The position numbers and the translations under genes were made by a program. This document shows positions 33,332-43,400 of a stretch of DNA of 64,000 nt, piece after piece. The number at the start of each line of letters is the position of its first letter. The first letter of the stretch is position 1. The stretch spans positions 21,518,837 through 21,582,836 of the forward strand of contig CM067065.1 in assembly GCA_033980235.1 (NCBI GenBank). Direction: 5' to 3'. This stretch comes from Diadema setosum. Taxonomy: Eukaryota; Echinodermata; Echinoidea; Diadematoida; Diadematidae. Under the pieces are notes generated by a model. That model saw only the letters and a program-made list of their open reading frames with translations, had not been told where the DNA came from and searched no databases.

Positions 33332-35757
33332 TTGATGGAGCATTTATGAGCTCTTCACTTCTGCAAACGAAACATCGGAGTCTATGCGATAAGAAGAAAG
33401 ATTGAGAGATAAAGAGATAAAAAAATAGGCTGGTCTTCTAAATTTAGTTCCATGGACGGTAATCTGAACACACTTTTTCAAACGAAGAGAAATATTACAC
33501 ACGGCTAGGTTTGCCTATAAAATCTGTGTTATGGTGATATCTTATGAGATTATATATAATAATACGGGCAAAGTATCTTGGAAAGGTGATCGCCACCATC
33601 AGTGGGGATATTCAATCTAAACAATTAATTGTAGATGATGGGAATGATGAAGTGGATAGCTGGAAAGGAAAGTAATGAGATGCAATGAGATAAATCGAAG
33701 CAGCACTAATCGAGGCAAATGTATTACAAAGGAAGAGCAAAACGGCATATTCGAGTGTTCAAAATGGTTTAACATTATGCAAAGATTTAGCAGTCATTTG
33801 TGTGTGTGTGTGTGTGCGTACGTTTGTCTTCTAATTTCACAGTTAGGTAATTCAAAATCGCCAAAAAAAAAAAAGATCGCGCAATGAAGATGTTTATTCA
33901 ATCTCAGTTTCCTTTCACTATATCCTATCACTTCAAATTACTTAGCCTTAACACAATTCAAATTAGAATGTCCATTGAGAATTCAAATTCGTCTCAATAT
34001 GAGAGAGCGTCTTTTCAAACAGGGTCGCAGGTGAGCATTCCCAAGTTCGACGGAGAAATTCATTCAATTTAGCAACAAAAAAGGTTGGCCATCCGGCAGC
34101 TGTAGAAGAAGCCGACATGATAATGGAAGTATGTCAAGCACAAGCCACACAGGCTTGAAGGCCTAAAATTATTACATCACTTCAGAAAGTAAGAAAAAGA
34201 CGATAGTTTTGTTGAAATAAACGACATTTCTCCCGGCATTCTTTGATATCTCATAACAGACGGCTAATTTTGCTGAAATGATCTTCTCTTATGTCATGAG
34301 TGTAAATCAATATTTTTTATTGTGTATACCAGTCATCCCCTGATAAAAGACAAAAACAAAAATGAAGTGCTAACAATTTCATTCAATAAGCATAATGTAT
34401 ACAGGAAACGAGCATTTCCTGCAGTCGTTTATGAATATGAAAATGCTTCAATGCGATTTCACGAAGTCTAATGGAATGAATGCATGTAGGCATACCTAAA
34501 TGCAGAGATATACGTAGACATAAACTAATACACAGGCACGATAAGTGCATAAATTACTTCAATAGCAACATGAAAAAAATTTGATTACATCGATAAACAT
34601 GAGATAAGACAAGAACATTAATTTCATGTTTTTATTGCCCGAAATACCTTGCTCCTAAACAAAGTGTTCAGTTGAAGCGATGTGGTTATCACATCTCCGT
34701 CTCTCGCAAATTGAATCACCACTTCGCAAATTTGGAGCGCTTTCTACAAAGAAAAAAAAAGAAAAATCGTTTTTTTTTCGGTCTAAGTTGTCATATTTGA
34801 CTGATTATAATGGATGGAACTCAATGATCGAAAAAAAAATTGACTCGTGAACTTACGAAAGAAGTGGACTGAAAACACCTCAGACTTCTAAATGTATAAG
34901 TAATTGACAGAGTGACTCTGGCCGAATATTAGCATATTATGAGGAATTCATACAGACCTAGAACAAAAAAGACTAAACAGTCGATATCACCATCGTCGGT
35001 ATCATCGAAATATGGGATATTATTTTATTTTGACTGCTTCTTTGAAATGCTGCAAACATCAAATACCGAACATCATAATTATATCTACAATTTTTTGGCG
35101 AATGCTAAGCGTATGAGAGAAAAAAAGCCATATGTCTTGTTTACTCGCTTTATTGCAGCGTATTTCGTTGTCGAAGTTTAAATTCTATACATATATGTTG
35201 GTTACAACCTCATGAGAACTTGCACATTCACTTCCCAACAACCATAAAATCATTGGGGTCCGTAAAAGTGGTTACGTAATACATACGAAGCACATCATTA
35301 TAATGCATTCTATGGACCGGTGCGGAAAAGAGAGACTGTCTGTAATCGGCCTTTGAACTTCTCTATTATGCTCATAATCCCCGACTTTTCAGATGGCGTC
35401 TACGAGTGCGTCTTAGGAATGTTTTTGTATCAACATCCTGTCTATTCAAGGATGTACAATGTAACCTGATACTCTGGCCACCTGGTCTATTCAAAGTATT
35501 CTTGCCTAAAACACGCACATATGTTAGGCTGTGTTTTGGTAGCTCCATGGTTTTACCATGATGAATATATAGGAACCCATAGTGACGATATCGGCTCTTG
35601 CGTTGTATGAATATCATACAGTAAATCCTCTATTTGGTTCGTTGGCCAAGTAGATTTTTTGAACGATATTATAGCATAATCAGGCTGTCATTCATAAGCA
35701 TGACAGAAAAAAAAAAACTTCAAGCATCATCAAAGTTGAGTTTTGGAGACCAATTTT
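32869..35757. repeat. Tandem unit 2 of about 2.9 kb
   Basis: Same order of blocks as unit 1: AAGAGCCTGATGGGATGTTC at 32921, GAGTCTATGCGATAAGAAGA at 33380, an AT run at 33294-33328, TTTTGCTGAAATGATCTTCT at 34267, TTCGCAAATTTGGAG at 34723 and CTATGGACCGGTGC at 35311. The divergence from unit 1 is modest by eye (substitutions and many small indels). No gene. Confidence 0.85.
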
Positions 35758-36483
35758 TCATTTGAGTTTGTTTCTTGGTTTTGTTTCAGCAATTATTTTT
35801 TCATAATATTGACAAGAGCCTGATGGGATCTTCAATATTCAAATAAATCACTGCATCTTTCTGGCTGTTTTTGACAACTAATGATGACTAAATCTGAAAA
35901 ATCCATGCTCTTGCGGTACCTGCCATCCACACTGAAGTTTGTGTGTATAAAGAAGTTTGTTTTCTGAAATTATCCATCATGACTGCCTAAAGATATAACT
36001 TAGGTTTCCCTGGGATAAATAAAAGATATCAACGAGCGCATTTGTGATTTTACTGTTGGGGTTTAAATGCTGTCAATTTTACTAGTGCAATCTTACGATT
36101 GACTTATAACTCTATCGTACTGCGGGGAAGATATTGCTCATTACGAATCACATGAAATAAGATTTCAGAAAGTGATAAGACATAAGTTATTCATCATATG
36201 ATAAAAAGTAATCACTAACAGGAAAGCTGATTGTTTTGATGAATAAGTATATTTGATATAACATTTATGAGGTCTTCCGGTCTTCAGGCAAAACATTGGA
36301 GTCTATGCGATAAGAAGAAAGATTGAGAGATAGAGAGAAAAAAAAAGTAGGCTGGTCTTCTAAATTATGTTTGATGGATGTAAGCCGAACACTCTTTTGC
36401 AAACGAAATGTAATATTATACACAGCTTGGTTTGCCTATGAAATATGTGACAGTTATGGTTACATCTTTTTAGATTGTATGTA

Positions 36484-38017
36484 CAGCGTGTCCCAGAAAA
36501 AACGAAACCGAGTTTCATTGCAATTTTTTGGGATCATAATCATATACTTGTTCTATGAGATATGCATGAATGGAAAGATTTATTTCTCTCCTTTCATTTG
36601 ATGCACAACTCATTGTTCATAATTCATGCATGGCTGAGTTAGAACAATAGAAAGTAATACTACTAAATTTTCATTTGCACGAGCAAATGGCGACTTTGGA
36701 TGAGTTTTTTTAGGCTTTTTCGGCAATCCTTTGTAAAAAATGAAATCATGGCCTTAATATCCATTCTTTTACCTTTCAAATGACATCGCATGTGTAAAAA
36801 ATGATCCACGCCTGCTCGAGGAAACTTCATTTGAAAATGTGCTTCCATTTTACTCAGAAAGATGGATAGTAATAAGGAGTCAGTTAGCTTTCCCGACGCC
36901 TGCCCGACTTGGCAGATAACAATGGCCTTCATGCTTCAATGAATTTACACAAACAAGAGAGGGGTTAAAAGGGAATGTTAGAGACGGTTCGGAATAGGGT
37001 CGTAAATTAGCACATGATCCAACCACAGGGCAAGGGTGTTCGTCAGCGGAATGTGAAGGGGGAGAAAAGTAACTGAAAAAGCCTTCCGAGCCCCCCCCCC
37101 CCCCCCACACACACACACACACACACACACAAAACAGAACAAAACAGAAGACGACTTTCTGCCCTGCACTTGTACCTTTGAAATGTACACAGCAAGTTTA
37201 GTGATCATTAAAGTGAAGAACCCTCTCTTTTTGCTTCCCCTCCCCTTCAAAAACTTCAAAACCCTGTCACTGATAAAGAACTAACGACGCGTGAGGGAAA
37301 TGTAGAGAGGAACGAAAACAGTCAAATAAGTTTGAGGTATAAAATCATCAAAATGTGTATCATTGTTTTACGATTTCACGTAGCCATTGGACAGCGTGCA
37401 GCCTGAGAATACTCACGATATTGGTCTGTAATTATTGGTTATGTCTCATAGCTTATTCTTAATGAATGACAACAAAGGACTGTCCGTCTCATACTGCATC
37501 CTCTGTAAATGCCCTCCCCCCAACAACAACAACAACATTCACTGTACCACTGCGGTTGTTTTGTGTGAATTCAATGGTGCAGATGAGCCCATTGTCTAAT
37601 GCTATGTTGGGAGAGCTGAATGCTTGTTTTCTTCGACTATCCGTAGAACTGGCAGAAATGAAGCATGCTTTCATAAAGATTTTTCTCAAGTATGCGTTAT
37701 TCATATTTGGCGCGTAAGGTCTCATATGAAAGAAGAAAATATGAATATTTGGGTTAAGAACTTTGTTTTTCGAAACCGTAACGTTAAAAGTCTGAAAAAT
37801 GTACTTAAAGTCACCATTTGCGCGTGCAAATGAAAATTTGGTAGCACCACTTTTCATTGTTCTAACTCAGTCATGCATGAACAATGAACATTAAGTTGTA
37901 CATCAAATGAAAGAAGAAAAGTTCATCTTTCCACTAATGTATAGCTCGTAAAGAAAATGTATGATTTCGATAGTAAAAAATTGCATGGAAACCCGGTTTC
38001 GTTTTTTCTGGGACACG

Positions 38018-38020
<3 letters not shown>
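36484..38020. mobile_element. Mariner-like foldback, 1.54 kb, TA target
   Basis: The ends are CAGCGTGTCCCAGAAAAAAC and its inverse, each next to TA (36482-36483 and 38021-38022). The inverted arms extend about 200 bp or more: GCATGGCTGAGTTAGAACAA at about 36630 pairs with TTGTTCTAACTCAGTCATGC at about 37857, and ATTTTCATTTGCACGAGCAAATG pairs with its mate near 37815. An end beginning CAG-GGTGTCCCA is common in the Tc1/mariner group. The centre has poly-C/CA runs (37091-37131) and no transposase. The unit-1 and unit-2 equivalents lack it. Confidence 0.8.
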
Positions 38021-38069
<49 letters not shown>

Positions 38070-38321
38070 TTAATACAGGCAAAATATCTTCGAGAAGTGA
38101 TCGTCACCATCAATGATAATATTCAATCCACACATTTGTAGATGATAATGAAGAATTGGATTACGGGAAAGAGAGGGAGAGAGATGGAAAGGGGGGGGGG
38201 AAATATGGTGGTCTTCTAAATTTTGTTTGGTGGATGGTAATCCGATCACACTTTTGTAATCGAAATGAAATGTTACACACGGCTAGGTTTGCCTGTCTGT
38301 GTTATGGTAATATCTTTTTAG

Positions 38322-38361
<40 letters not shown>

Positions 38362-39403
38362 GGGCAAAATATATTGGAGAAGTGACCGCCACCATCAATG
38401 ATAATAACCAATCTATACGTTGGTAGACTGGAATGTAGTGGATAGCTGGAAAGGAAAGTGATGAAATGTAATGAGATAGAATGAAGGAGCACTAATCGAA
38501 GCAAATAATGTATCATAAAGGAAAAGCAAAATGGCAAACTTGAGTTTACAAAATGGTGCATTATGCGAAGATTTTGCAGTCGTTTTTTGCGTATGTTTGT
38601 CTTTCAATTCATAGTTAGGAAATTCATAATCGGTAACAAAAAATATAGTTCCATGAAGATGATCATTCAGCTTTGTTTTCCTTTCGCTATATCCTATCAC
38701 TTCAAAAATGTAGCATGAACACACTTCAATTTAGAATGCCAATCGAGAACTCACATTCGTCTCTATGTGAGAGGGTTTTTTTTTTTTTTTTTTTTTTTTT
38801 TTTCAAACAGAATCGCAGGTAGCATTTCCGAGTTCGTCGGAAAAGTTCATTCAATTTAGCAACAAAAGGTTGGCCACCTGGAAGAATGGCGAGCACATGC
38901 CACACAGGCTTGAAGGTCTAACATCGTTACATCACTTCAAAAATAAGGAAAAGACAACATGTTTGTTGAAATTACACCATTTCTCCCGACATTCTTCGAT
39001 CTCTCATAGCAGAGGGCTAATTCCCCTGAAATGATCTTCTCTTCTGTCACTGTCAAGAGTGTAAATTAATATTTATTTCATTGTGTATACCAATCATCCC
39101 CCTATAAAAGACGGAAAATAAAGTACTTTTCTCATTCAATGTGCATAATGCATAAAGCAAACGAGCATTTGCTGCAATCGTTTATGAATATGAAAATGCT
39201 GCAACGCGATCTCATAGTCTTTAATTCGATTGAAGGTATGTACCTAAATGCAGAGGTACATAGAGAGAAGACACATGCACAATAAGAGCTTAAACCACTT
39301 TGGTGATAGCATTAAAACATTAATTACATCAAATAAAGAGAAGAGCATTTCGAACTTTTATTGCTCGAAATACCTTACTCCCAAAAAGTCGAGTGCTACA
39401 ATT

Positions 39404-40084
39404 CGTCGCCGGTCACACGAACCGACGAATCACTCGATTTTGGGTCAAATTTTCGATTTTGAGATTTTCAATCATTTCGATAGTAGACATTCCATACTAC
39501 ATATTCTGAAATTCTCAGTGTGTAATTCGGTGTAATTTTTACGTAGTTATCACTTTTGTAGAAGTATGTAATTCCATTTGTGAAAATTATTTGTTTTCCC
39601 CATAGACGCGTGTGTTAAACAATCAGGCGATTCGACGGTTCGGTGACCGCGCGTACTAGTACGCGCGATCACCGAACCGACGAATCAGTGCGCATTGACT
39701 TGCGTGTTGTTTTTGAGATTCAACAGTTCATTGACCGCGCGCATAGTGCGCGTACTATGTAATACATGTGTTGACAACGACAACGCTCAATGCACATGTA
39801 CATATGGACACACATGGAAAATGACAACGTTCTTTGCAGACCGAAAATACATGCATGCAGCTCTTTGACGATTTCCCGCTTATTTGTTAACAATACAATT
39901 CGATAAAAACTTCACAAGTTAGAGCAAGAATTGAAGTCTGGTGTACTACAAAAATAATTGGAAATTATAGACATAAAAGTGTAGCAACCATGAGTCAAAA
40001 ATGGGCTAACTTCAAACGCGTTTTTCTCGAATTGTCATTCTTACGCAAACCTGAGGGATTCGTCGGTTCGTGTGACCGGCGACG
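39404..40084. mobile_element. Palindromic element, 681 bp, AATT duplication
   Basis: The ends are perfect inverted repeats of 28 bp beginning CGTCGCCGGTCACACGAACC. AATT flanks both sides (39400-39403 and 40085-40088), and the empty site in unit 1 reads GTTCAATTGAAGCG. Inside, a second palindrome is centred on ACTAGT at 39656-39661 and uses related words (CGGTTCGGTGA / TCACCGAACCG). No coding capacity. The superfamily is not assigned. Confidence 0.8.
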
Positions 40085-41165
40085 AATTGAAGCGCTCCAT
40101 AATCACATCTCCTTCTTTCGCAGAATTGAATGACCGCTTCGCAAATTTGTAGCGTTTTCTACTACAGTGTAATTTGAATGATTTTTTTTTTTTCGGCATG
40201 AGTTGTCATATCCGATTGACTGAAAATGGATTGTACAACCAGTGGCGTTTGGCTGAAATCCTTGCAACTCAATGATAGCAAAATCATTTTGACTTACGTA
40301 AGAAATGGACTAAAAACCCAGATTTCTAAACGTTTAAATAATTTACATAGCGACTGCATCCGAAAATAAGCATACATGTATTATAAAGAATTCATACAAA
40401 AAATAGAAATATCGACTAAACAGTCGAAATCACCATTGTCACTATGAACGTAATATGGGATATAATTTTATCTAATATACTTTTTTTGAACTGCTGCAAA
40501 ACCCAAATACCGATCGTTTTTTTTTTCATAGACAATTTCTCGCAAATGCTATAAACGTATGAGACAAAACTTGTGCCATGTGTCTTCTTTATTCGCTTTA
40601 TTGCAGCGCATTTCGTTGTTGCACTTTAATTTCTATAATGAATTAATGTTTGGAACATGCACATGAGAACTTGCACATTCAATTCCCAAGAACCATAAAG
40701 TTATGGTTACATATACATACGAAGCACATCGCTAACATCAGGGAGGCGAGACATCCATTCTATATGGACCGGTACAGAAACGAAAAGACTGTCAGCATGG
40801 TCAGTAATCGACCTTTGACCTTCTCTATTATGCTCATAATCCCCTGCCCTTTTAGGTTGCGTCTACGAGAGGGTCTATCTAGGAGTGTTTTTGTATCTGC
40901 ATCCTGTCTATTCATAAATATACAATGTAACCTGATACTCTTGACAGCTGGTTTATTTAAAATATTCTCGCCCATAACACGTGCACATTCGACGCTGTGT
41001 TACGCCATGATGAATTTACGACTTCGATGAAGTAGCACAATCGACTGCGTTGTTTGTATGCAGTACATCCCCTACTCGGTTTGTTCTTGGCCAAGTGGTT
41101 TCTTTTTTTAAACGATTTTATAACATAATCAGAATATTATTCATGACGGTAAAACTCTTCAAACA

Positions 41166-41886
41166 ACTACAAGTAACATCGCTGTCATGATAACAAACAG
41201 ACACAACAAACATTCACACCCATCACATGCATGCAGGGACACGCAAAAGATGTACTTTTGAGTTTATTCAATTCGCCGAGTTTTGGTAAATCCCAGGACT
41301 CGGCAGCGGAAGAAGGCCAACATTTCATGCCAATAATGGTAAGCAGGTTGTCATGCCGAGATGGCTTTCATAGAAAATCCATAAGTACGACATTGCATTA
41401 CTGATATAACACGAAGTACATGTAGTATGCTACAATACTTTATCATGTAAATGTGTGCTAATAAGGTAGGTGCGTGCACGCAACGGTCTTGACCGCCGCA
41501 CGCACGCTTTTCACTTGAGTGTGACAATTTGCATACCGATGCAAATGAGATCGCCAGAGCGTGCGGCTGGTCGCTCGTCATTGGTCAGTTTCCCGACCGT
41601 TGCGAAGGTCTGAATGTCGTGAAAATTGCACTCATGTTTGTCAATATTTTGCTTGTTTATAGACATAAGATATGACCAATCATCACAAAATGTTCACAGA
41701 TGGCAACTTTGATGTATGTAGTCCCACAAAATATAAATCATTTTCAACATAGGCATCGTATTGTTGGTGAAATTCTAAGTTTAAAAATGCGTGTTCATTT
41801 CACTCTCTCAGCCCGAGTATACTCGGGACCAGTCCACAGCCTGGAAAACGTCAGCCCGAGTATACTCGGGACACGTCCTAAACGGG
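41166..41886. promoter_or_regulatory. Right flank of the 12.86 kb element, with inverted octamers and CCAAT
   Basis: This flank contains ATTTGCAT and ATGCAAAT facing each other across four bases (41527-41546), which are inverted POU octamer motifs. An inverted CCAAT box (CATTGGTCAG) follows about 35 bp later, near 41579. Inverted CAACGGTC and GACCGTTGCG words bracket the block (41479 and 41595). The arrangement resembles a promoter, but no gene follows. Near the end are the two CCCGAGTATACTCGGG palindromes. Confidence 0.35.
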
Positions 41887-41890
41887 TTAA

Positions 41891-42689
41891 GCGATGTAGG
41901 GAGGCAGGCTATGTGGTACCATGTTTCACATAGGTTGCCTTCCATAGAATCAGTATCTGCCAATTGGCTACAAAAAGGGCAGATACATAGCAACTCAAGA
42001 GGCTCCGGAGGGCTAGGAAGTGACTTCTGAGTTTGATCTTGGCGGGGTGAACGGGTGAAGATGTAGTCTGGTTTTGGGAGTTCTTTTATAGCTTCATTGG
42101 TAACCCAGTACATGTGTAATGGAGCAAGCTTTTGCAGTGAGAGCACTGTACTGCGTTGACACATGTATGGGTGTTGCAAGAGGTACAGGTGATTCTTTAT
42201 CAGCTGGGAGCACTTGCATGAACCAGAGGTATTGTGGTTTGATGATGGCTGTGATTAGATGTGAATGCTGATATCCTTGAGAAGAGCAGAGAGCTCCTCA
42301 GAATGGAAGAGCTTGGGGTGTGCTTCCTTCATTTGGTTACATATCCATGGAAAGATAGAGTCAGCAAGGCAGGTAAGGTATCTCCATTTAAATTGGATCT
42401 CGCCAGATGCACACCGGAGAATTATCTCGAATTGTCTCTGCCTTTCTTCTCCCCCTGTCTTGGTTGACTTGTTGAGAAAAGCAATCTGAAGTTGCTCATT
42501 TTGGGATACTCCTGTCGCGCTTAGGCTGGGGGTTAGATTTGAGTTGTACAGCCTACTGCGATCTCTCAGGAGAGAAAGTACTATGTCCTTGAGAGTATTA
42601 AAAACTCTGAGCGGGAACGTAGCTACAATTTTTTTGTCACCTGTCTTTGAGGAGGAGACATCTTTGAGGGCAAAGTTTGAAAATGTCAC
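41891..42689 (-). pseudogene. LINE ORF1 N-terminal part with a PHD-type zinc finger
   Basis: The frame at 42255-42689 (144 codons) has no named domain; after a frame break the segment from about 42180 to 41891 continues. It carries CPFC, then CETWYHIAC near 41900-41990, the C-x2-C ... C-x3-W-Y-H-x2-C core of a PHD-like finger. The final cysteine pair lies beyond the TTAA insertion, at about 28980-29005. PHD fingers in ORF1 are a known feature of CR1/L2-group LINEs and probably serve in binding chromatin or nucleic acid. Frameshifts show decay. Confidence 0.7.
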
Positions 42690-43380
42690 ACCATCTAGGC
42701 TGTTACTTTTTTTTTTTAATGTGAACCATTACCTACAACAAAAGTCATGGTGCTTTATTTGTGTCACGGGCTTACTACCGAGTATGGAATTACAGGGTTG
42801 ACTGAGGTGCAACGGCAGACTTGGGCTGAGAAATGTAAGAGGGGCCCGTATAAATTTGAGGCAATAGAGCTATAAAGGTAGATCAGTATATGATCAGGGG
42901 AAAAAAAAAAAACAGGCTTATGAATTCTATATTTCCCAGGCTTGTAATGATAAGGTGTGTGGTAGCGTGGAGTTGACAAAGCAAGTCATAACTACACCAT
43001 GCAAGGAACAGGCATAAGTCATTGGATGAAGCAGAAATAAAGAAGACTGCAGATACAGACGGCACTGGGTGAGGCATGAGACAGTTTTACAGTATACAGA
43101 CAACACTTGACATGCAACGGAAAGCATGTAACAAACACTGATGAGCATGCAACATTCACTGGGTGAAGCAAGTAACAGAAATATAGAAGACTGCGAATAC
43201 AGATGGCACTTGGTTAAGCCTGGAACAGTTATACAGACAACTGCGGATACAGACAGTATACGGCACTTGGCATGCAACGGTGTGCATGCAATAATCACTG
43301 ACATGACACTGGGTTAAGCATGTGCATGTACAAACACGGGCTCCACTTGACTTGTCACAGTAACATGGAACATGGAACAC
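42690..43380. repeat. LINE 5' region with imperfect tandem repeats
   Basis: From about 43040 to 43340 the words GGCACT(G/T)GGT, GGAACAGTTATACAGAC, GACTGC(A/G)GATACAGA and CATGCAACGG recur at roughly 120-170 bp. On the minus strand this lies just upstream of ORF1, so it may be the 5' UTR or promoter repeats of the LINE. The repeats stop at the TGAT border of the next element. Confidence 0.45.
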
Positions 43381-43400
43381 TGATGGGCAATTCCGCGGTA

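Larger units (their letters stand above)
35758..41165. repeat. Tandem unit 3, enlarged by nested insertions
   Basis: Same order of blocks, but swollen to 5.4 kb. It carries a mariner-like foldback (36484-38020), an internal duplication of about 285 bp (blocks at about 38079 and 38364, each GCAAAATAT(C/A)TT followed by CACCATCAATGATAAT), and a palindromic element at 39404-40084. Taking these out leaves about 2.9 kb, in line with units 1 and 2. Confidence 0.8.
29024..41886. mobile_element. 12.86 kb piggyBac-like TTAA element without transposase
   Basis: The left end reads TTAA CCCGTTTAGGACGG (29020-29036) and the right end reads CGTCCTAAACGGG TTAA (to 41890). Inverted ends starting CCC directly after a TTAA duplication are the mark of the piggyBac superfamily. 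The right end also has two copies of the palindrome CCCGAGTATACTCGGG (41812-41827 and 41855-41870). An 85-bp element at 61322-61406 has the same ends and palindrome. The interior is three tandem units of about 3 kb plus unique flanks (29024-29845 and about 41166-41886), and no transposase frame is visible. It sits inside the PHD finger of a LINE, and precise removal restores the cysteine pattern. Confidence 0.85.
21184..43380 (-). mobile_element. CR1-type LINE on the minus strand, split by two insertions
   Basis: Coding parts occur in the expected 5' to 3' order on the minus strand: ORF1 with a PHD finger (42689-41891 and 29019-24903) and then ORF2 with endonuclease and reverse transcriptase (24862-21184). 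A PHD-type zinc finger in ORF1 is known from the CR1/L2 group. The LINE is interrupted at 29024-41886 by a TTAA element and at 25998-28404 by a 4-bp-target element, so the 22.2 kb span holds about 6.9 kb of LINE. The 5' region from 42700 to 43380 contains imperfect tandem repeats and then meets another element. Internal stops and frameshifts show it is dead. Confidence 0.8.

Noticed and set aside
37081..37131. Long C and G runs (also 11041, 26001, 28027, 57986, 60467) as biological signals
   Set aside because: Runs of this kind are prone to sequencing and assembly error. I use them only as borders where other evidence agrees.
29024..41886. The 12.86 kb element as a Maverick/Polinton, a Helitron or a viral insertion
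   Set aside because: There is no polymerase, integrase, Rep or capsid frame, the flanking duplication is TTAA and not 6 bp, and the ends match a short piggyBac-like MITE.
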